From assembly GCF_029625295.1 (NCBI RefSeq), contig NZ_CP121112.1, forward strand, positions 1-64,000: 64,000 bases of DNA, in the 5' to 3' direction. The notes below the pieces were generated by a model. That model had not been told where the DNA came from, did no database searches, and saw nothing but the letters and a program-made list of their open reading frames with translations. The stretch is from Flavobacterium gyeonganense. GTDB taxonomy: Bacteria; Bacteroidota; Bacteroidia; Flavobacteriales; Flavobacteriaceae. The translations under genes were made by a program, and so were the position numbers. Below are positions 18,283-28,832 of this stretch, piece by piece; within the stretch, counting starts at the first letter, position 1; the number at the start of each line of letters is the position of its first letter.

Positions 18283-18403
18283 ATATGTAAGTTTTTTATC
18301 GAGCTATATCTATAGTAGTTATTAAAAATTAACTTTTCTAATAAACATCAGTATGGTACAGCTTCTTTGTTTTTTAAATATAATTTTAAAAAAGAGGAAT
18401 AAG

Positions 18404-18433
18404 AAGCCTCAAATAATAGGAAATTTGAGGCTT
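18404..18433 (-). terminator. Hairpin between susE-like and GH53 genes (partial terminator)
   Basis: An 11-bp perfect stem (AAGCCTCAAAT / ATTTGAGGCTT) with an 8-nt loop is followed, in minus-strand direction, by CTTATTCCTCTTTTTT. It sits between the binding-protein genes and the enzyme genes. It may lower enzyme expression relative to SusCDE or protect the upstream mRNA 3' end. Confidence 0.65.
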
Positions 18434-18450
18434 ATACTTATTTTTATTGA

Positions 18451-19533
18451 TTATTGCACTTTGATGAAAGTATAACGACCATCTAAATCGTTGAACCAAA
18501 TATCATATTTCCCTGCTTTAACAAATATGTTTCCGCCATTATTCCCCCATTCTTTAGCCCATCCTGCAGTATGGAATTTCATATTTCCTTGTTTTAAGGT
18601 TTGACCTGAAGCCTTCCAGATGTGAGGATCAAATGTTGATTTTGTCAAAGCAACGTTTTCGCTTCCCCAATTATTGTCATCTCCGCTTAGAGTGCTACCT
18701 GAATAAAAAATTTCGCTATAGGTAGTTGCAGTTGATCCAGTATAAGCAGCAAGGTTATATGTTAAATCCTGAATATTAATTTCGAAAGTATAATAACCGT
18801 CAGTTGCAATTGGGAAACTGCTTGGATCAGTTTGATCAAAAGACGTTCTTTTTACCACTGTGGTTCCGTCATGACCATATGCAGGCAACCATGAATCAAT
18901 TTTTCCAAGTAATTTAAACCCGTCTACATGTGCTTTAAAATATCCTGTATAATAATGTTTTGTATTGTCATTAGGATCTGTAAACATTGGCATGTTGTCG
19001 TTGTTAAGATTCCATCCTGCTGAAGTGGCGTCACCTACTAAATACAAAATAGTCACTGGCGTTTCCAGACTTCCGTATGGTGTTACTGAAATAGTGATTA
19101 CGTCTGAAAATTTTGGCTCAGCATTTGCTGATCCAGCAGTAGCCTTAATTCTTACATCAATCGAGTTTTCAACATTTGGTGTTAGTCCAAGCTCCAATAC
19201 TCTTGTGTTAAGTTCCGCAACATCTATGATTGAATAAGTAGAAGTTGAAGAGGTAACATCAACAGGTGCGGCAAATTCAGTATCACTTGCTGCAATCTGA
19301 ACAGTATAGGTAACAACAGTTGGTGTACCGTAACTTACTTTTTCCCAGCTAACAGTAAGGGCTGTATTTGCAGGTGTAGCTTCATTTAAAATAACAGAAG
19401 AACCATTTTCTGGTGTGATGATTGAGAAAGCAGCTTCCTGCGGTTTCAAAATCATTAAATTCTCTTCGTTTTCACAAGACCATAATCCTGCAAGTACTGC
19501 TATAGCAATAAAAATTTTATAAATATTTTTCAT
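18451..19533 (-). CDS. SusE/SusF-like surface glycan-binding lipoprotein
   Basis: 360 residues; lipoprotein signal MKNIYKIFIAIAVLAGLWSCEN. Residues 25-150 match the SusE N-terminal domain ('FSIITPENGSSVILNEATPANTALTVSWEKVSYGTPTVVTYTVQIAA'). The remainder has two starch-binding-like Ig folds ('LYLVGDATSAGWNLNNDNMPMFTDPNDNTKHYYTGYFKAH' and 'EIFYSGSTLSGDDNNWGSENVALTKS'). Its aromatic and glycine pattern is typical of SusE/F. It should sit on the cell surface next to the SusCD complex and hold galactan chains. It is third in the operon, 31 bp after susD. Confidence 0.88.
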   Translation of the reverse strand: MKNIYKIFIAIAVLAGLWSCENEENLMILKPQEAAFSIITPENGSSVILNEATPANTALTVSWEKVSYGTPTVVTYTVQIAASDTEFAAPVDVTSSTSTYSIIDVAELNTRVLELGLTPNVENSIDVRIKATAGSANAEPKFSDVITISVTPYGSLETPVTILYLVGDATSAGWNLNNDNMPMFTDPNDNTKHYYTGYFKAHVDGFKLLGKIDSWLPAYGHDGTTVVKRTSFDQTDPSSFPIATDGYYTFEINIQDLTYNLAAYTGSTATTYSEIFYSGSTLSGDDNNWGSENVALTKSTFDPHIWKASGQTLKQGNMKFHTAGWAKEWGNNGGNIFVKAGKYDIWFNDLDGRYTFIKVQ

Positions 19534-19564
19534 TTTCTTATCTTTTATATTGTTAAAAAAGGAT

Positions 19565-21160
19565 TTAGTAACCAGTATTTTGAGTTAAGTTTTTATTAGA
19601 TCCTAATGATCCCTGAGGAATTGGAAAAAGTCTTCTGAAAGAAGGAATTGAAATTCCTCTGGCAGCATTTCCTTTCCATGACCAGTTGTAAGTTCCTCCT
19701 GTATATAATCCAAAACGGATTAAATCCTGTCTTCTGTGCCCTTCCCAGTATAATTCGCGTGCTCTTTCATCAATTATAAACTGCAGGTTTAATTCGCTTG
19801 CCGTAATGTTTGCTGTTGTAGCATTGTCATTAGCTCTCTCTCTCAATTTATTTACATAAACAAGTGATTGTGCGATGGTACCGTTTCCTCCTCTCAGTGT
19901 AGCTTCTGCGTACATTAAGTAAACATCCGCTAACCTGAATAATGGAAAATCAGTATCTGCAAAATCCCTGTTTTTTCCGCTTACTCCTGTAGAAGTTTTA
20001 TTAGAAAATTTAGATACAATATATCCTTGTGATTTTACACTAATATCAGCAATATCTATTGTTCTCTGTTTTGTTGCAGTACCTGTTCCAATAGTATTTC
20101 TGTCGTCCTGACTAAATTTAGCACCATCAAATTTTTGTACAAATTGTTTTCTGATACGTAATGCACCTGTCCATCCTGTAATTCCAAAATCAGCCGCATT
20201 GTTTTCCAATTCTCCAATTTGTCCATTGATTAAGAAGGTTGTACCTCCCCAGTTTTGAGTAAGAATCCCGTCTGACTGAATTGTAAAAATCATTTCTTCA
20301 GATGTATGATTATCAGCCATAAAGTTTTCAAGATACTTTGGTTTTAGGGTATATCCTCCAGCAATGATTTCGTTACACATGGTAATACAATCATCATAAC
20401 GATCAGTATCAGTATATACCTTGGCATTCAAATAAATTTTAGCCAGAATCATACGTGCTACCGCCTGATCTACTCTTCCGTATACATTCGATCTTGCAGG
20501 TTTTAAATCTGGTAAAACCGCTTTTAATTCCGTTTCAATAAATTCAAATAATTGCGTTCTGTTATATTCAGGTCCTGCAAAATTTAAAGGATCATTTTCT
20601 GTGTACATAGGTGCTTTACCAAACAAATCCATCATGTTGTAGTAAGCATATGCTCTTAAAACACGAACTTCTTTTCTGTAAAGTTCAATTTCGGCAACAG
20701 TTCCGGCATCAGTAATATTTCTTCCTTTTAATTTTTCAGGTGTACTTTCACGTAAAAAATCATTAGCATAAGCAACAGAAGCCATTGTACGGCTATACAT
20801 CCCAAGTATAATAGGGTTTGCAGCTGTCCATATATTTCGTTGTAATTCTGCAGTACCTTCGTCATTTTCATAGCTCCATATCATTTCGTCTGTAGTCAGT
20901 TCCTGTAGGTTTAGTAAACATCTTACATACTGGCTTGTTCCGGCAGCTAAACCTTCTAATGAAGAATAAACCGGTCCCTGAGTACCTGTTAGCGTAAGGT
21001 TTCCGTAAACTCCTGCAAGTGCTTTTTTATACCCTGCCGGAGAAGAGAACAAAGCATCAGCAGAAAGTACGTCGTCATCTTTAGAAACTACATTCATGTC
21101 ATCCGTACAAGAATGAAAAACGGTAGCTATTGCTATAATAGTTATTATATACTTTTTCAT
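19565..21160 (-). CDS. susD: SusD/RagB-family nutrient-binding lipoprotein
   Basis: 531 residues; lipoprotein signal MKKYIITIIAIATVFHSCTDD. SusD features: TPR-like helical N-terminus ('DALFSSPAGYKKALAGVYGNLT', 'ELQRNIWTAANPIILGMYS', 'LRAYAYYNMMDLFGKAPMYTE') and the C-terminal signature 'ERARELYWEGHRRQDLIRFGLYTGG' followed by 'FRRLFPIPQGSLGSNKNLTQNTGY'. It forms the lid of the SusC transporter and captures galactan oligosaccharides at the cell surface. It starts 5 bp after the SusC stop codon, so translation is probably coupled. Confidence 0.95.
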   Translation of the reverse strand: MKKYIITIIAIATVFHSCTDDMNVVSKDDDVLSADALFSSPAGYKKALAGVYGNLTLTGTQGPVYSSLEGLAAGTSQYVRCLLNLQELTTDEMIWSYENDEGTAELQRNIWTAANPIILGMYSRTMASVAYANDFLRESTPEKLKGRNITDAGTVAEIELYRKEVRVLRAYAYYNMMDLFGKAPMYTENDPLNFAGPEYNRTQLFEFIETELKAVLPDLKPARSNVYGRVDQAVARMILAKIYLNAKVYTDTDRYDDCITMCNEIIAGGYTLKPKYLENFMADNHTSEEMIFTIQSDGILTQNWGGTTFLINGQIGELENNAADFGITGWTGALRIRKQFVQKFDGAKFSQDDRNTIGTGTATKQRTIDIADISVKSQGYIVSKFSNKTSTGVSGKNRDFADTDFPLFRLADVYLMYAEATLRGGNGTIAQSLVYVNKLRERANDNATTANITASELNLQFIIDERARELYWEGHRRQDLIRFGLYTGGTYNWSWKGNAARGISIPSFRRLFPIPQGSLGSNKNLTQNTGY

Positions 21161-21165
21161 TTTTA

Positions 21166-24108
21166 TTAAAATTTAAGGTTGGCACCAAACAAGAAAGTGC
21201 GTTGTCTTGGATAAATTGTTTTATCAAAACCGTTATTTGTAATTTCAGGATCTAAACCACTGTATTTAGTAATTACAAAAACGTTTTGTACTCCTGTTGA
21301 CAGTCTTAAAGAAACTTTTTCATTAATAACATTATCGAAAGTATATCCTAAAGAGATATTGTCCATTTTTAAGAAAGAAGCATTCTCTACATAAATATCT
21401 GACATCAAGACATTTTCAGTAGTCTGAAAGTTCGTTTCATTGATCTGGGTAGGTATATTATTTAATACTCCGCCACTAGTCAAAGAGTTGTACTGTGCTC
21501 TTGCGGCATTTACTCCATTAAATATATTGTTACCTATGCTTGCTCTTAAATTGAAAGAGAAATCAATTTTTTTGTAATTCATATTTGATGCAAATCCTAA
21601 AGTAACATCCGGATCCGGGTTGTTATAGATGTATTTATCAGCTTCATTTTTGATGTTATCACCGTTCAAATCAGCAAAAGCGCCATCAATTGGTTTTCCT
21701 GCAGTATCGTATAATTGTTTGTAAACATAGAAAGAATATGGAGTAAACCCTTCTCTGAAAATTTGTGCAGTACTTCCGTTCCCGGTGATATTGTCTCCTA
21801 AAAATATATCAGAGTTAAAAGCTAATTCGCTAATTCTTCTTTCAAATTTAGACGCATTTAAGTTAACGTTCCATGAGAAGTTTTCAGTTTTAACAGCACT
21901 TGCATTTACTGCAAATTCAACCCCTTTTGTAGTAAAGCTACCAATGTTTTGATATACTCTGTTAGAATAATTACTTCCGTCAGAAATAGCAACATTTGCT
22001 AATAAATCTTTTGAATCTTTGTAATAGGCATCCACACTAGCCGTGATGCGATTGTCTAAAAATCCAAAATCTAAACCTCCATTATAAGTAGTGGTTTCTT
22101 CCCATTTCAAACCATTTGTTCGTTTGTATGGAAGTACGATTGTAACAGGATCCGTTCCGAAAAAATATTGAGAGTTTCCTGTTCCTGATTCGTATTTTTG
22201 AAGATAACCGTTAGGTTCCGGAATATCCTGCTGACCAGTAATACCATAACTCAATCTTAATTTTACATCAGATAGCGTTTTGCTGTCTTTAAAGAAATCT
22301 TCTTTAAGTTTCCATGCAAAAGCAACAGAAGGGAAATTACCCCAACGATTTTCTTTATCAAATCTTGAAGATCCGTCTCTTCTGTAAGATAAAGTCAGTA
22401 AATATTTATCTTTGAAGTTTAAGTTTGTTCTGGCAAAGAAACCGATTAAAACCGTTTCAGTATCTAAAGTCGTCTCAGGGAATGTTGACGCTAGATTTAT
22501 GTCTAAAATATTTCCGGTCTCGAATCTTGAACTTTCAAATCTTTGGTAAGAATAACCACCTGTTAATTCAACATTTAATTCGTCGAAAGTCTTGTTGTAC
22601 ACTAAATAGGCATCTAATAATTTATTCTGTCTTTTTGCCTCAGTATATTCATTAGTACCATAAGGGAAGTTGTTAAGTGTTGGACCTGAACCGGCATTTG
22701 GGTTCACAAGTCTTCTTCTTTCTCCATTAGATTCATCAAAACCTACATTTACAACTGCTCTTACGTCCGGGAAAAAGTACAGCTTATAATCTACTTCAAA
22801 GTTTCCGAAAAAACGGTTACTTTTAGCTATATCCCTTGTATTAAGTAATTGTGAAACAGGGTTTCTGGCAGCATTTGGGTTTAGAGGATAGTTCCCTTGA
22901 CCATCTGCCGCACTAAGATATTCAAAAAATCCATCGTATGGTGCGCCTTCCACTCTTATAGGCTGTGTAGGGTCAAAACTAATAGCAGTACCTTCTACAG
23001 CATCTGTAAATCTGTTTTTTTCGTATGCGTAATTAGCAGAAAGCTTTATCTTTAAGCTATTTTCAAAAAATGCAGGATTCATTACCAATCCAACAGTATT
23101 TCTTTTAAACTCATTTGTGATACGTAAACCTTCCTGGTTTGTATTTCCTAAAGTAAGACTTGTAGGGATAATATCGAACAAACTACCTCTAACCGCTAAA
23201 CTCTGATCAAAAGATGATGTGTTTCTGTAAATGGCTTTTTGCCAGTCAGTATTTGCTGTACCTAACTTACCTGAATCCTGAGGTCTTCGGTCTGCGATAA
23301 GTTTTCTGAATTCATCTGCACTAAAAACATCAACTGTTTTAGTCAGTTTTCCTGCACCAAATTGTGCATTATAATCTATTGATAATTTACTGCTCCCTTT
23401 TTTAGTTGTAATAATGATAACACCATTAGAAGCTCGTGAACCATAAATTGCCGTAGCAGATGCATCTTTTAAGATAGTCATCGATTCTACAGTAGCAGGG
23501 TTTAAGGATGCCAAAAATGAAGCTGAACCTGTATTGGTTGCATTTTCAAGTGGTAATCCGTCAACCACGATCAAAGGGTCGTTACTTGCAAAAAGCGAAC
23601 TTCCTCCTCTGATTCTTATTTCAGATAAAGAACCCGGTGCACCGGATGAATTAATAGACAAACCAGCTACACGTCCGTTAAGAAGGTTTTCAGTGGTAAT
23701 ATTGTTTCCTTTATTAAAGTCTTTTGTTGAAAGTGCTACTACAGAACCAGTTGCATCCTTCTTTTTTACAGAACCGTATCCAACTTGTACGACAACTTCC
23801 TGAAGAATATTAGGATCTTCCTCAAGTGATACAGTAAAGTCTTTTTGGGTTCCAACAGTAATAATTTGAGTTGTATAACCTGTAAATGAAAAAGTAATTT
23901 GCGCTTGTTCTTTCAAGCCACTAAACTGGAATTTTCCGTCAAAATCCGTAGTCATGCTTAAATTACCTTGTGATACTTTTATATTTACTCCTGGTATGGG
24001 CTGTCCGGTGCTTTTGTCCAGAACAACTCCTTTTACTGTGCTCTGAGCGAAAACACAGAAAGGAAGAAGTAATAATAAAAGTAAAAATTTGTTGTAAATT
24101 TTTTTCAT
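21166..24108 (-). CDS. susC: SusC/RagA-family TonB-dependent outer-membrane transporter
   Basis: 980 residues; signal peptide ending CVFAQ. A carboxypeptidase-D-like regulatory domain follows ('VKGVVLDKSTGQPIPGVNIKV...DFDGKFQF'), then the TonB box/plug region ('VVQVGYGSVKKKDATGSV', 'NLLNGRVAGLSINSSGAPGSLSEIRIRGGSSLFASNDPLIVVDG', 'ASATAIYGSRASNGVIIITTKKG') and a 22-strand barrel ending 'YPRQRTFLFGANLKF'. It imports galactan fragments with SusD as a lid, powered by TonB. It is the first gene of the operon. Its promoter lies in the 530-bp gap shared with the divergent hybrid sensor. Confidence 0.95.
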   Translation of the reverse strand: MKKIYNKFLLLLLLLPFCVFAQSTVKGVVLDKSTGQPIPGVNIKVSQGNLSMTTDFDGKFQFSGLKEQAQITFSFTGYTTQIITVGTQKDFTVSLEEDPNILQEVVVQVGYGSVKKKDATGSVVALSTKDFNKGNNITTENLLNGRVAGLSINSSGAPGSLSEIRIRGGSSLFASNDPLIVVDGLPLENATNTGSASFLASLNPATVESMTILKDASATAIYGSRASNGVIIITTKKGSSKLSIDYNAQFGAGKLTKTVDVFSADEFRKLIADRRPQDSGKLGTANTDWQKAIYRNTSSFDQSLAVRGSLFDIIPTSLTLGNTNQEGLRITNEFKRNTVGLVMNPAFFENSLKIKLSANYAYEKNRFTDAVEGTAISFDPTQPIRVEGAPYDGFFEYLSAADGQGNYPLNPNAARNPVSQLLNTRDIAKSNRFFGNFEVDYKLYFFPDVRAVVNVGFDESNGERRRLVNPNAGSGPTLNNFPYGTNEYTEAKRQNKLLDAYLVYNKTFDELNVELTGGYSYQRFESSRFETGNILDINLASTFPETTLDTETVLIGFFARTNLNFKDKYLLTLSYRRDGSSRFDKENRWGNFPSVAFAWKLKEDFFKDSKTLSDVKLRLSYGITGQQDIPEPNGYLQKYESGTGNSQYFFGTDPVTIVLPYKRTNGLKWEETTTYNGGLDFGFLDNRITASVDAYYKDSKDLLANVAISDGSNYSNRVYQNIGSFTTKGVEFAVNASAVKTENFSWNVNLNASKFERRISELAFNSDIFLGDNITGNGSTAQIFREGFTPYSFYVYKQLYDTAGKPIDGAFADLNGDNIKNEADKYIYNNPDPDVTLGFASNMNYKKIDFSFNLRASIGNNIFNGVNAARAQYNSLTSGGVLNNIPTQINETNFQTTENVLMSDIYVENASFLKMDNISLGYTFDNVINEKVSLRLSTGVQNVFVITKYSGLDPEITNNGFDKTIYPRQRTFLFGANLKF

Positions 24109-24638
24109 ACTTTTTTAAATTTATTTATTTGATTCGGGTTTTGTGATTTAACAGGCTTTGAACGAAAAATAAAATAATCCTTATTCAAACATTACGGCTT
24201 ATCAATTCACGTTGCAAAATTAAGGATACTGTAGGGTCTTAAGACAGGGAAAAATTCATTTATAAAGGGGGGTAATTTCGTAAAAACACCAATATAAGTC
24301 ATTATAAAAAAATCAGACTTCGATATAGTGTCCTAAAAAAATGACAAAACAAATAATCAAACATTTTCATAAATATTTTATAAATTCAGCCAAATTGCTG
24401 TTAAAACCAGTAAACATTGGGCAACGAGCCTGTACTATCAATATTTTAATAAAGAAAAAAAACACAGAAGCGATAACCTTATTTTATTCTCAAAAACAAA
24501 TACTATTTTTACGCATTTTTAACAAATTATTAATTCAGAGAGTAAACAGATTTCAACTTTTTCAAATAAAATATTGATTGAGCTTTCAGTTTATACTCTT
24601 CTACTTTTATATCAAATAGCAGCAAGCTTTTAAAATTT
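24109..24638. promoter_or_regulatory. Divergent control region between susC and the hybrid sensor
   Basis: About 530 bp without a credible gene. On the minus strand TAATTTTG (24222-24215) fits the -7 consensus about 107 bp before the SusC start. It is preceded by a purine-rich stretch (GGGAAAAATTC..AAAGGGGGG) that could carry the sensor's binding site. No clear -33 TTTG is present, as is common for activator-dependent Sus promoters. I found no convincing promoter for the sensor gene. Confidence 0.4.
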
Positions 24639-27600
24639 ATGAAGCTAAAGTCATTTATCATTCTTCTTCTTTCTCATACTATATTTGGACAGAATTTTCC
24701 AATAAAACATCTGGATATTTCATCAGGGCTTTCTAACAATTCTGTTGCCACTATCTATCAGGATCAAAATGGTTATATGTGGTTTGGGACTTTTGACGGA
24801 CTTAACAGATATGACGGAAATGATTTTAAAATTTACCGCCATGTTCATACTGACCCATACTCTATTCAGGGAAACGCAATTAGCTGTATAGAAGGTGATT
24901 TTGAAAATAATTTGTGGGTAGGAACAACCGCCGGACCAGTAATTTTTAATGCAGAAAGATCTTCTTTTACTCCTTTACAATATTATGACACAAACAAAAA
25001 AGTCAAACCATTAAGCTTTACTGCCTACGAAATAATTGCTGTACATCCTTTACACCTTATTCTGGTCGCTACAAAAGAAGCTATCATACTTTTCAAAGAA
25101 GGTGAGAAAATTGGAACTGCGATACCCTTTAACGGTAAATTAAATTATATCGCAAGATCTATCGCTTATAATGCCAAAAAACAAATCTTCTACGTTTTTA
25201 TAACCGGAACCGGTCTTTGTCAGTACGACATCAAATCAAAAAAATTAACGCTGCTCAACAAAACAATTACAGCTACAAACTGCATTAAACTGACCCATGA
25301 AGGACTCTGGATTGGATCTGATGAAGGTGCCTATCTATATAACGAACACCTCAACACCTATTCTAAAAACTACTTTAAAATAAAAACAGTCGTACGTGAT
25401 TTTTTCCAGCAAAAAAACCGGCTCTGGATTGCTACTGACGGAGCTGGACTATACACCATTACAAAAAATCAGACTACTCCTGTTTCATATCGTGCAAACG
25501 GCCCTGTTTCGTTGCTTAAAAGTAAATCGCTCTATGATATATTTCAAAGCAAAAACGGAGAAATGTGGTTTGGATCACTACGTGGTGGCGTAAGTATGAT
25601 GGGAGAAAAACCGCTCGATTTCAATCACTATAAAAATAAGGATGCCCTAGGCAATAAAGAAGGCGAAAACCCTGCCACGAACTTTATGCTTTCTTTTTGT
25701 GAAGATGAAAAGAAAAACATCTGGATTGGAACTGATGGTGCCGGAATGCGATATTGGGACAGAAAACAAAACACGTATGACACATACTCGACGACGTCAT
25801 CTGCCGGCAGAAAAATCCAGAGCGATTTTGTGACCAGTATCGTCCGGGATTCTGACAATGCCATCTGGGTTGCTATGTGGAAAGGCGGAGTGTGTCGTAT
25901 TGATCCCAAATCAAAAGCGATTCAGAATTTTTCAATTTTTAATCAGTTCACTAAAAAAGCCGAACAGGAATCATGGGTGCTTTTTTTAGATTCGAAAAAA
26001 ACATTGTGGCTTGGCGTTACAAATAACGGAGCACTATATCAATTCGACAGAAAACAAAATAAATTCATCTGCTACAGCAACAAACTGCGCGATGTTACTT
26101 GTCTCTACGAAACGAAAGACGGGAAAATATGGGGAGGAACTTTTAATTCTTTTTTTGAGATAAATCCAAAAACAAAAAAAGTAAAAACCTATCATTCAGA
26201 TTATACTGTCAGATGCATCACCGAAGATCAAAATAAAAACCTTTGGATTGGAACTATAGAAGGAGGCCTCTTTTTGTACAACCGAAAAACGGGCACTTCT
26301 AAAAAGTACACTACAGAAAACGGTCTTTCAAGCAATACGATACTCCGCCTTTTAGAGGACAAAAAAGGAAATTTATGGATGAGTACATACGATGGAATTT
26401 CAAGACTAAACCCTAAGAATAATACTTTCAGGAATTTCGGTGTATCTGACGGGCTTCAGGGCACACAGTTTAGCTGGAATTCAGGCACTAAACTTTCGAC
26501 AGGAGAATTTATTTTTGGTGGTATAAACGGGTTCAATGTTTTTGATCCTGACAACATAAAAGACAAAAAAAACACTGGTAAATTTTTATTAAATGATCTG
26601 CTTGTAAATAATCAGCCTTTAAAATCAGATAGCCCTTATATTACAGAAAAAAAACTTGAAATGATAAGCGCTGCTGAACTTCCTTATGAAAAATCGGCAC
26701 TGAGTTTTGATTTTGTTTATCTGGATTATATCAATTCCGAAAAAATAAATACTGCTTATTTTCTTGAAGGATGGGACAAAGACTGGAACTATACCTCAAA
26801 AAACAACAGGGCAAATTATTCGAGACTGTCAGAAGGAACTTATCTATTTAAAGTAAAAACTACTGACGTTTTTGGAAACTGGACTAATGAAGTAACGCTC
26901 GCCACAATAAAAATCCTTCCGCCATGGTACAGAACATGGTGGGCTTATACATTTTATTTAATTGCTGTTTGCGGTGCCATTTATGCGTATGTGGGCTATC
27001 AAAAAAACAAAGAAAGGCTTCGATACGAAATAAAACTTACCCGTATGGAGCATACAAAAGACAAGGAACATGCCGAAAAACAATTTTCTATGTTTACGTA
27101 CATGGCACATGAGTTACGCACTCCCCTGTCTTTAATTATAAATCCGCTAAAAAGTACCATTGACAGAAAAAATACCCCTGAAGATGATCTTGACCTGAAT
27201 CTCGCCTATAAAAATGCCAAAAGATTATTGAGCCTTACAGATCAGTTATTATTATTCAGGAAAGCAGAAACAGATCTTGATGAGCTTAAAATTTCTAAGA
27301 TTAATTTAAACAGCCTCTGCCGTGAAATCTACAACAGCTTTACGCAGATGGCGGCTGTAAAAAATTTAAATTATCAGTTTATCGAAGAAAAAACACCCAC
27401 TGAAATATATGGTGATTATGAGAAAATAGAAATTACACTCTTTAATTTAATCTCAAACGCTTTCAAGTTTACACCAAATGACGGCACTATAAGCATTGAG
27501 ATCATCGAGAAAACTGACGATGTTTCTATTATTATAGCAGATACCGGAAGCGGAATTCATGAAAACGATATTGATACTATTTTTAAAAAATTTAAGCAGA

Positions 27601-28706
27601 TTCAGTCTAAAAGCAGTAACGGTTTTGGAATAGGGCTGTATGTGGCCAAATATTTTGTGAACAAACATCATGGAGAAATAACATGTACGAGTAAAGTCGG
27701 AAAAGGAACTTCATTCACTATTGTACTTCCAAAAGGAAGAACGCATTTTGCATCAATGAGAATCAATGAGAATCGTCATCAGATGTCACCTATTGTTGGG
27801 GAACTTCTTGAAGGAATGCCGGCAGATAACACCAATACTCCTGAAAGCAGTAATCAGCCATCCAATCCTGAAAATATAAAATCAGCATTAATCAGTCCAA
27901 AGAAAGTTGTACTGATTGTGGAAGACAATACCGCAATGAATCATTATCTGGTAAAGCTTTTCTCCAGCAATTACATTGTTTATTCAGCAGCTAATGGACT
28001 CGAAGGACTAAAACTGTTGCAAAAACACATGCCTGATATTGTACTGAGTGATATTTCGATGGAGGGTATGAACGGTTTGGATTTATGCAAAAAAATCAAA
28101 CAAAATGATTATTCAAGCCATATTCCGGTGATACTTCTGACAGCTACAACAAGTAATGATATTCATTTGCAAAGTATTAATGAAGGTGCAGACGATTATG
28201 TAACCAAACCTTTTGACAACAATATACTTTTGGCACGTGTAGATGCTGTCTTACGAAACAGAGGCCAATTGCGCAAATATTTTCTGGACAGCATAACACT
28301 TCGTGAAAATGAAAATAAGGTTCCCGTTGAATATAAGGAATTTCTGGATAAATGCATCGAAATAATAGAAACCAATCTCGAAAACAGCGACTTTAATCTA
28401 AAGAGTTTCTCTGCTGCAATGGGCATGAGCCATTCCAGTCTTTACAAAAAGATTAAAGCAATTTCCGGACAAACTGTCAACGGTTTTATCCGATCTATAA
28501 GAATTCGAAGAGCCGCAGTAATTATGCTTACTGAAAGCATTAATATCGCACAGGCTGGCCATCAGGTTGGTATAGAAGATCAACGTTATTTCCGCCAGCA
28601 GTTTGTAAAATTGTTTGGAATGAAGCCTTCTGAGTATATCAAAAAATACAGGAATTCTTTTAATAAGGAACTGAATGTTATTCAAAAAGAAGATGATATT
28701 GTATAA
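24639..28706 (+). CDS. Hybrid two-component system regulator (HTCS)
   Basis: 1355 residues. After a signal peptide (MKLKSFIILLLSHTIFGQ) comes a large periplasmic sensor of two-component propeller repeats ('GLSNNSVATIYQDQNGYMWFGTFDGLNRYDG' and many W-x-G/T-x-x-G units), then a Y_Y_Y domain. A membrane helix lies around residues 766-788. The HisKA phospho-acceptor is about His824 in 'YMAHELRTPLS'; the HATPase N-box is 'FNLISNAFKFTPNDG' and the G-box 'ADTGSGIHEND'. The receiver domain spans about residues 1088-1207 with the phospho-Asp near 1137 in 'VLSDISM', and a C-terminal AraC-type HTH ends 'FGMKPSEYIKKYRN'. HTCS proteins bind oligosaccharides in the periplasm and activate the adjacent locus. 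Here the ligand should be a beta-1,4-galacto-oligosaccharide. Confidence 0.93.
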   Translation: MKLKSFIILLLSHTIFGQNFPIKHLDISSGLSNNSVATIYQDQNGYMWFGTFDGLNRYDGNDFKIYRHVHTDPYSIQGNAISCIEGDFENNLWVGTTAGPVIFNAERSSFTPLQYYDTNKKVKPLSFTAYEIIAVHPLHLILVATKEAIILFKEGEKIGTAIPFNGKLNYIARSIAYNAKKQIFYVFITGTGLCQYDIKSKKLTLLNKTITATNCIKLTHEGLWIGSDEGAYLYNEHLNTYSKNYFKIKTVVRDFFQQKNRLWIATDGAGLYTITKNQTTPVSYRANGPVSLLKSKSLYDIFQSKNGEMWFGSLRGGVSMMGEKPLDFNHYKNKDALGNKEGENPATNFMLSFCEDEKKNIWIGTDGAGMRYWDRKQNTYDTYSTTSSAGRKIQSDFVTSIVRDSDNAIWVAMWKGGVCRIDPKSKAIQNFSIFNQFTKKAEQESWVLFLDSKKTLWLGVTNNGALYQFDRKQNKFICYSNKLRDVTCLYETKDGKIWGGTFNSFFEINPKTKKVKTYHSDYTVRCITEDQNKNLWIGTIEGGLFLYNRKTGTSKKYTTENGLSSNTILRLLEDKKGNLWMSTYDGISRLNPKNNTFRNFGVSDGLQGTQFSWNSGTKLSTGEFIFGGINGFNVFDPDNIKDKKNTGKFLLNDLLVNNQPLKSDSPYITEKKLEMISAAELPYEKSALSFDFVYLDYINSEKINTAYFLEGWDKDWNYTSKNNRANYSRLSEGTYLFKVKTTDVFGNWTNEVTLATIKILPPWYRTWWAYTFYLIAVCGAIYAYVGYQKNKERLRYEIKLTRMEHTKDKEHAEKQFSMFTYMAHELRTPLSLIINPLKSTIDRKNTPEDDLDLNLAYKNAKRLLSLTDQLLLFRKAETDLDELKISKINLNSLCREIYNSFTQMAAVKNLNYQFIEEKTPTEIYGDYEKIEITLFNLISNAFKFTPNDGTISIEIIEKTDDVSIIIADTGSGIHENDIDTIFKKFKQIQSKSSNGFGIGLYVAKYFVNKHHGEITCTSKVGKGTSFTIVLPKGRTHFASMRINENRHQMSPIVGELLEGMPADNTNTPESSNQPSNPENIKSALISPKKVVLIVEDNTAMNHYLVKLFSSNYIVYSAANGLEGLKLLQKHMPDIVLSDISMEGMNGLDLCKKIKQNDYSSHIPVILLTATTSNDIHLQSINEGADDYVTKPFDNNILLARVDAVLRNRGQLRKYFLDSITLRENENKVPVEYKEFLDKCIEIIETNLENSDFNLKSFSAAMGMSHSSLYKKIKAISGQTVNGFIRSIRIRRAAVIMLTESINIAQAGHQVGIEDQRYFRQQFVKLFGMKPSEYIKKYRNSFNKELNVIQKEDDIV

Positions 28707-28832
28707 AATCTAAATCAAAGAATTACATATTCATATCGCTTATATATTTCTCTCAAAAAAACTAAATAGAATATAAAAAACAACAGCAATGAAGCATCAT
28801 TTATTGCTTTCATTTATAAAAACACAAATTTA

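Noticed and set aside
24341..24577. 78-residue + strand frame upstream of the hybrid sensor
   Set aside because: It is Lys/Ile-rich with no motif, no clear ribosome binding site and lies in a control region; random AT-rich frame is more likely.
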